Shown here in pieces: positions 25,523 through 27,423 of a DNA stretch of 27,423 nucleotides (position 1 is the first letter of the stretch; the number at the start of each line of letters is the position of its first letter). The position numbers and the translations under genes are program-made. The DNA lies in the NCBI GenBank assembly GCA_023212695.1, contig JALCCG010000278.1, positions 1-27,423 of the forward strand. Reading direction: 5' to 3'. A model generated the notes under the pieces. The model was not told where the DNA came from, ran no database searches, and was given only the letters and a program-made list of their open reading frames with translations. The DNA is from Sporisorium sorghi (Eukaryota; Basidiomycota; Ustilaginomycetes; Ustilaginales; Ustilaginaceae).

Positions 25523-26851
25523 TTACAGCCCATACTCTTCGAACTTGGCCACCACTTTGGCGACCTCTACGTTGCCGCCGCTCCAGACGATGCCGATGCG
25601 GATCTCGGGCTGCGTTTGGCCGGCTTGCGTCTTTTGCTGTGCAATGTGGTGCACCCATTCTTTGAGACCCCACCGCGATCGGTCGGACGAATCCGCTGCC
25701 GATGCGCCGGCCTGCGCTGCTACTGCTGCTTCGTTGAAGCCCTGCAGCACAGTCGCGAGCCCCACGGCAGCACTCGGCTCGACGAGCTGCTTCTGGCGCG
25801 TCCAGTGCAGCTGCAGCGCCCTGAGCACGTTCTCCTCGCGCGCCGTCACGATCCCATCCACACTCCGCTGAATATGCTCGAGAGTCAGCGGCGAGAGCGA
25901 CGTGAGCAGGCCGTCGCAGATGGTCTTTGGCGGTTGTGGCGGCTGGTGCACCTCTCCGGTTTGATACGAGTGGAACGCGTCGTTGACGAGGTCCGGTTCG
26001 GCGCCGATAACGACGATGCGGCTGTCAGCGCCCTTGACGGCGGTTGCGACGCCGGAGAGCATGCCGCCTCCGCCCACGGGTGCGATGACGATGTCGAGCA
26101 CAGGCTCGGCGATGTCCCTTGCCCGCCAGGCTGCTTCGGCTTTGGGGCCGGACGCGGGTACATCACGCGAGCCGTGCAGGGGTCGAGAGGACGGCCGGGC
26201 AGCAGCGGCGTGCGAGCAAGCAGCGCGTACCTCGAGCTGCGGCACCTGGTCGAGCAGCTCGAGCGCCATCGTTCCCTGCCCCGCTATCACCAGCGGCTCG
26301 TCGTACGGATGCAAGAAGCGCACCGTATACCCCTGCCGCTCATACTCATCCATGACCGCCTTGGCCGTCGACTCGCGCGCCTCGAGCGTCGGCGTGCAGA
26401 ACGTAATGCGCGCACCGTACCCCGCCACCGCCTCCCTCTTCGGCTTCGGTGCGTTGTCCGGCATCACCACCGCGGCAATGCACCCGGCGGAGGCGGCAGC
26501 ACACGCAAGCGCCCCCGCATGGTTGCCGCTCGAGTGCGTCACGACCACGAGCTTTGAGGGGCTGAATGCCTCGCCCGTTTTGGCGGGGTCGGCATCGTGT
26601 GCTGCTTTGGCGGCGGCGAGGTGGACCAGCACCGAGTTGGTCGCACCGCGGTACTTGAATGCGCCTACGCGTTGGAGGTGTTCGGCTTTGAAGGCGAGAC
26701 GTACGCGGGGATGGAAGGATGCGGTTGGAGAAGTGCCGAACAGCGCTTCGGTGGCTAGGGTGTCGATCGCCTGGTTGGTGATCACGGGCGTGTAGTGCGT
26801 GTACGGTGAGACGCGGGCGTGGGCCTCTTGGATGTCGTTGAATGTCACCAT
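25523..26851 (-). CDS. Serine racemase/threonine dehydratase-type PLP enzyme
   Basis: Fold-type II PLP enzyme, 442 residues as an uninterrupted frame. FKYRGA (K66) carries the cofactor Lys, SSGNHAGA (107-114) contacts the PLP ring, and PVGGGGMLSG (258-267) binds its phosphate. GYGARITFC, HPYDEPLVIAGQGTMALE and the late WSGGNVE also fit the serine racemase branch rather than biosynthetic threonine dehydratases, which carry a regulatory ACT domain that is absent here. The likely chemistry is racemisation or dehydration of L-serine/L-threonine. Residues 208-249 are an insertion not expected in the family, exactly where the strand before PVGGGG should begin. They are bounded by GTACGC and GAG and total 126 nt, so they may be an intron (26105-26230) whose removal keeps the frame. 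A second polar insertion lies at about 370-420. The gene is tail-to-tail with the Fmc1-like gene, with 13 bp between the stops. Confidence 0.82.
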   Translation of the reverse strand: MVTFNDIQEAHARVSPYTHYTPVITNQAIDTLATEALFGTSPTASFHPRVRLAFKAEHLQRVGAFKYRGATNSVLVHLAAAKAAHDADPAKTGEAFSPSKLVVVTHSSGNHAGALACAAASAGCIAAVVMPDNAPKPKREAVAGYGARITFCTPTLEARESTAKAVMDEYERQGYTVRFLHPYDEPLVIAGQGTMALELLDQVPQLEVRAACSHAAAARPSSRPLHGSRDVPASGPKAEAAWRARDIAEPVLDIVIAPVGGGGMLSGVATAVKGADSRIVVIGAEPDLVNDAFHSYQTGEVHQPPQPPKTICDGLLTSLSPLTLEHIQRSVDGIVTAREENVLRALQLHWTRQKQLVEPSAAVGLATVLQGFNEAAVAAQAGASAADSSDRSRWGLKEWVHHIAQQKTQAGQTQPEIRIGIVWSGGNVEVAKVVAKFEEYGL

Positions 26852-27069
26852 TTTCGCGATGAGTGTGTGAGAGTGAGAGAGAGTTGATGGCAGCGTCTGA
26901 CAAGTGACAAGCGGAGGCGATGCTGTTCAATAGCTGATCCCACGCTGTCTTTGGCCGACTGGGTCTTTTGTAACGGAGCTCCGCGGCAGCTTGTCAGGCG
27001 ATCTTCCATTCGCACGGCAGAGATGCGTAATCCATTTTTCACGAAAACGAGAAGTTGCGATGTAACAAC

Positions 27070-27090
27070 CCGATTTTTCGCAAAAATCGG
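27070..27090. promoter_or_regulatory. Perfect 9-bp-arm inverted repeat
   Basis: CCGATTTTT and AAAAATCGG are separated by CGC. The spacing and symmetry suit a dimeric DNA-binding protein; fungal Zn2Cys6 factors often bind inverted CGG half-sites, which are present as the outermost CCG/CGG. No specific factor can be named. Confidence 0.35.
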
Positions 27091-27304
27091 AGACTGGACG
27101 AGAAGATGAGGCTTGTGACACAGCTTTGCAGAGAGCAGCGAGAAAGGGACAAAAAAGCTTCGTGCAGCTTCTTCTCTCAGCGCGAAGAAAACGTCACCGT
27201 CTGCAGCCAGCAGCGGTAAATTTACTGTAAGAGCAGCAAAGCTGAGTCTCTCGCTTTCCCTTTCTTCCGTCTCTGGCCGGTCTGTGTGTGCCCCTTCTCT
27301 CTCT

Positions 27305-27306
<2 letters not shown>

Positions 27307-27344
<38 letters not shown>
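27307..27344. repeat. 38-nt poly(T) tract
   Basis: An uninterrupted T run between CTCTCTCTGG and GGAATTC, about 455 bp upstream of the racemase-type start codon and near the window end. Confidence 0.85.
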
Positions 27345-27345
<1 letters not shown>

Positions 27346-27423
27346 GAATTCATAACAAGAAACTCCTCCATCTCACCTCCCCACCGCCCCTATCCCCATG
27401 ATAATTTCTCCACCTTTCTTCTT

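Larger units (their letters stand above)
26852..27423. promoter_or_regulatory. Upstream region of the racemase-type gene, to the window edge
   Basis: 572 bp with no credible gene. It contains a perfect 9-bp inverted repeat CCGATTTTT/AAAAATCGG with a 3-bp centre (27070-27090, about 220 bp before the start codon), a GTAAATTTAC palindrome (27216-27225), and a 38-nt T run (27307-27344). Small open frames here are not convincing. Confidence 0.45.

Noticed and set aside
1..27423. tRNA, rRNA genes and CRISPR arrays
   Set aside because: I scanned the intergenic stretches by eye and saw no cloverleaf with conserved tRNA boxes, no rRNA-like sequence and no regularly spaced repeats. A covariance-model search would be needed to exclude small RNAs.

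Overview
The window looks like nuclear DNA of a smut-type basidiomycete (Ustilaginomycotina, probably near Ustilago/Sporisorium/Pseudozyma). The reasons are compact GC-rich genes, mostly without introns, and a few short (71-118 nt) introns with GTAAGT/GTGAGT-type donors. The encoded proteins are fungal and mitochondrial, and there are frequent CAG/CTG and poly(A/T) tracts. The genus assignment is inference.

Layout. Positions 1-2288 are a transposon-rich left edge. A minus-strand psq/pogo-type helix-turn-helix ORF runs off the edge (1-274). It is followed by a complete Tc1-type element (431-2286) with long inverted repeats and a transposase broken by one in-frame stop. After a 0.6 kb gene-free stretch come twelve protein genes: mitochondrial ribosomal protein uS10m (-), Whi2-like BTB protein (-), Sec22 R-SNARE (+), carnitine/acylcarnitine carrier (-), a Cox16-Erv1 fusion (-), a cytosolic-PLA2-like lipase with an AcpS-type phosphopantetheinyl transferase nested inside it (+), an unrecognised disordered protein (-), a very long DEAD-box-like protein whose catalytic motifs have decayed (-), a DENN-type protein related to LCHN/Anr2 (+), a Shg1/BOD1-like acidic protein (-), an Fmc1-like assembly factor (+), and a serine racemase/threonine dehydratase-type PLP enzyme (-). 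The last 0.57 kb is the leader/promoter of that enzyme.

Five of the twelve genes encode proteins expected in mitochondria: uS10m, carnitine carrier, Cox16-Erv1, probably the PLA2/PPTase, and Fmc1. Two are unusual multidomain fusions that face each other across one 354-bp divergent promoter (10334-10687). One would place the disulfide-relay oxidase Erv1 on the Cox16 membrane anchor. The other embeds an apparently intact holo-ACP synthase in the middle of a phospholipase catalytic domain. These two fusions are the strongest candidates for something undescribed here.

All exon boundaries, starts and family calls come from reading the sequence. No database search was run.
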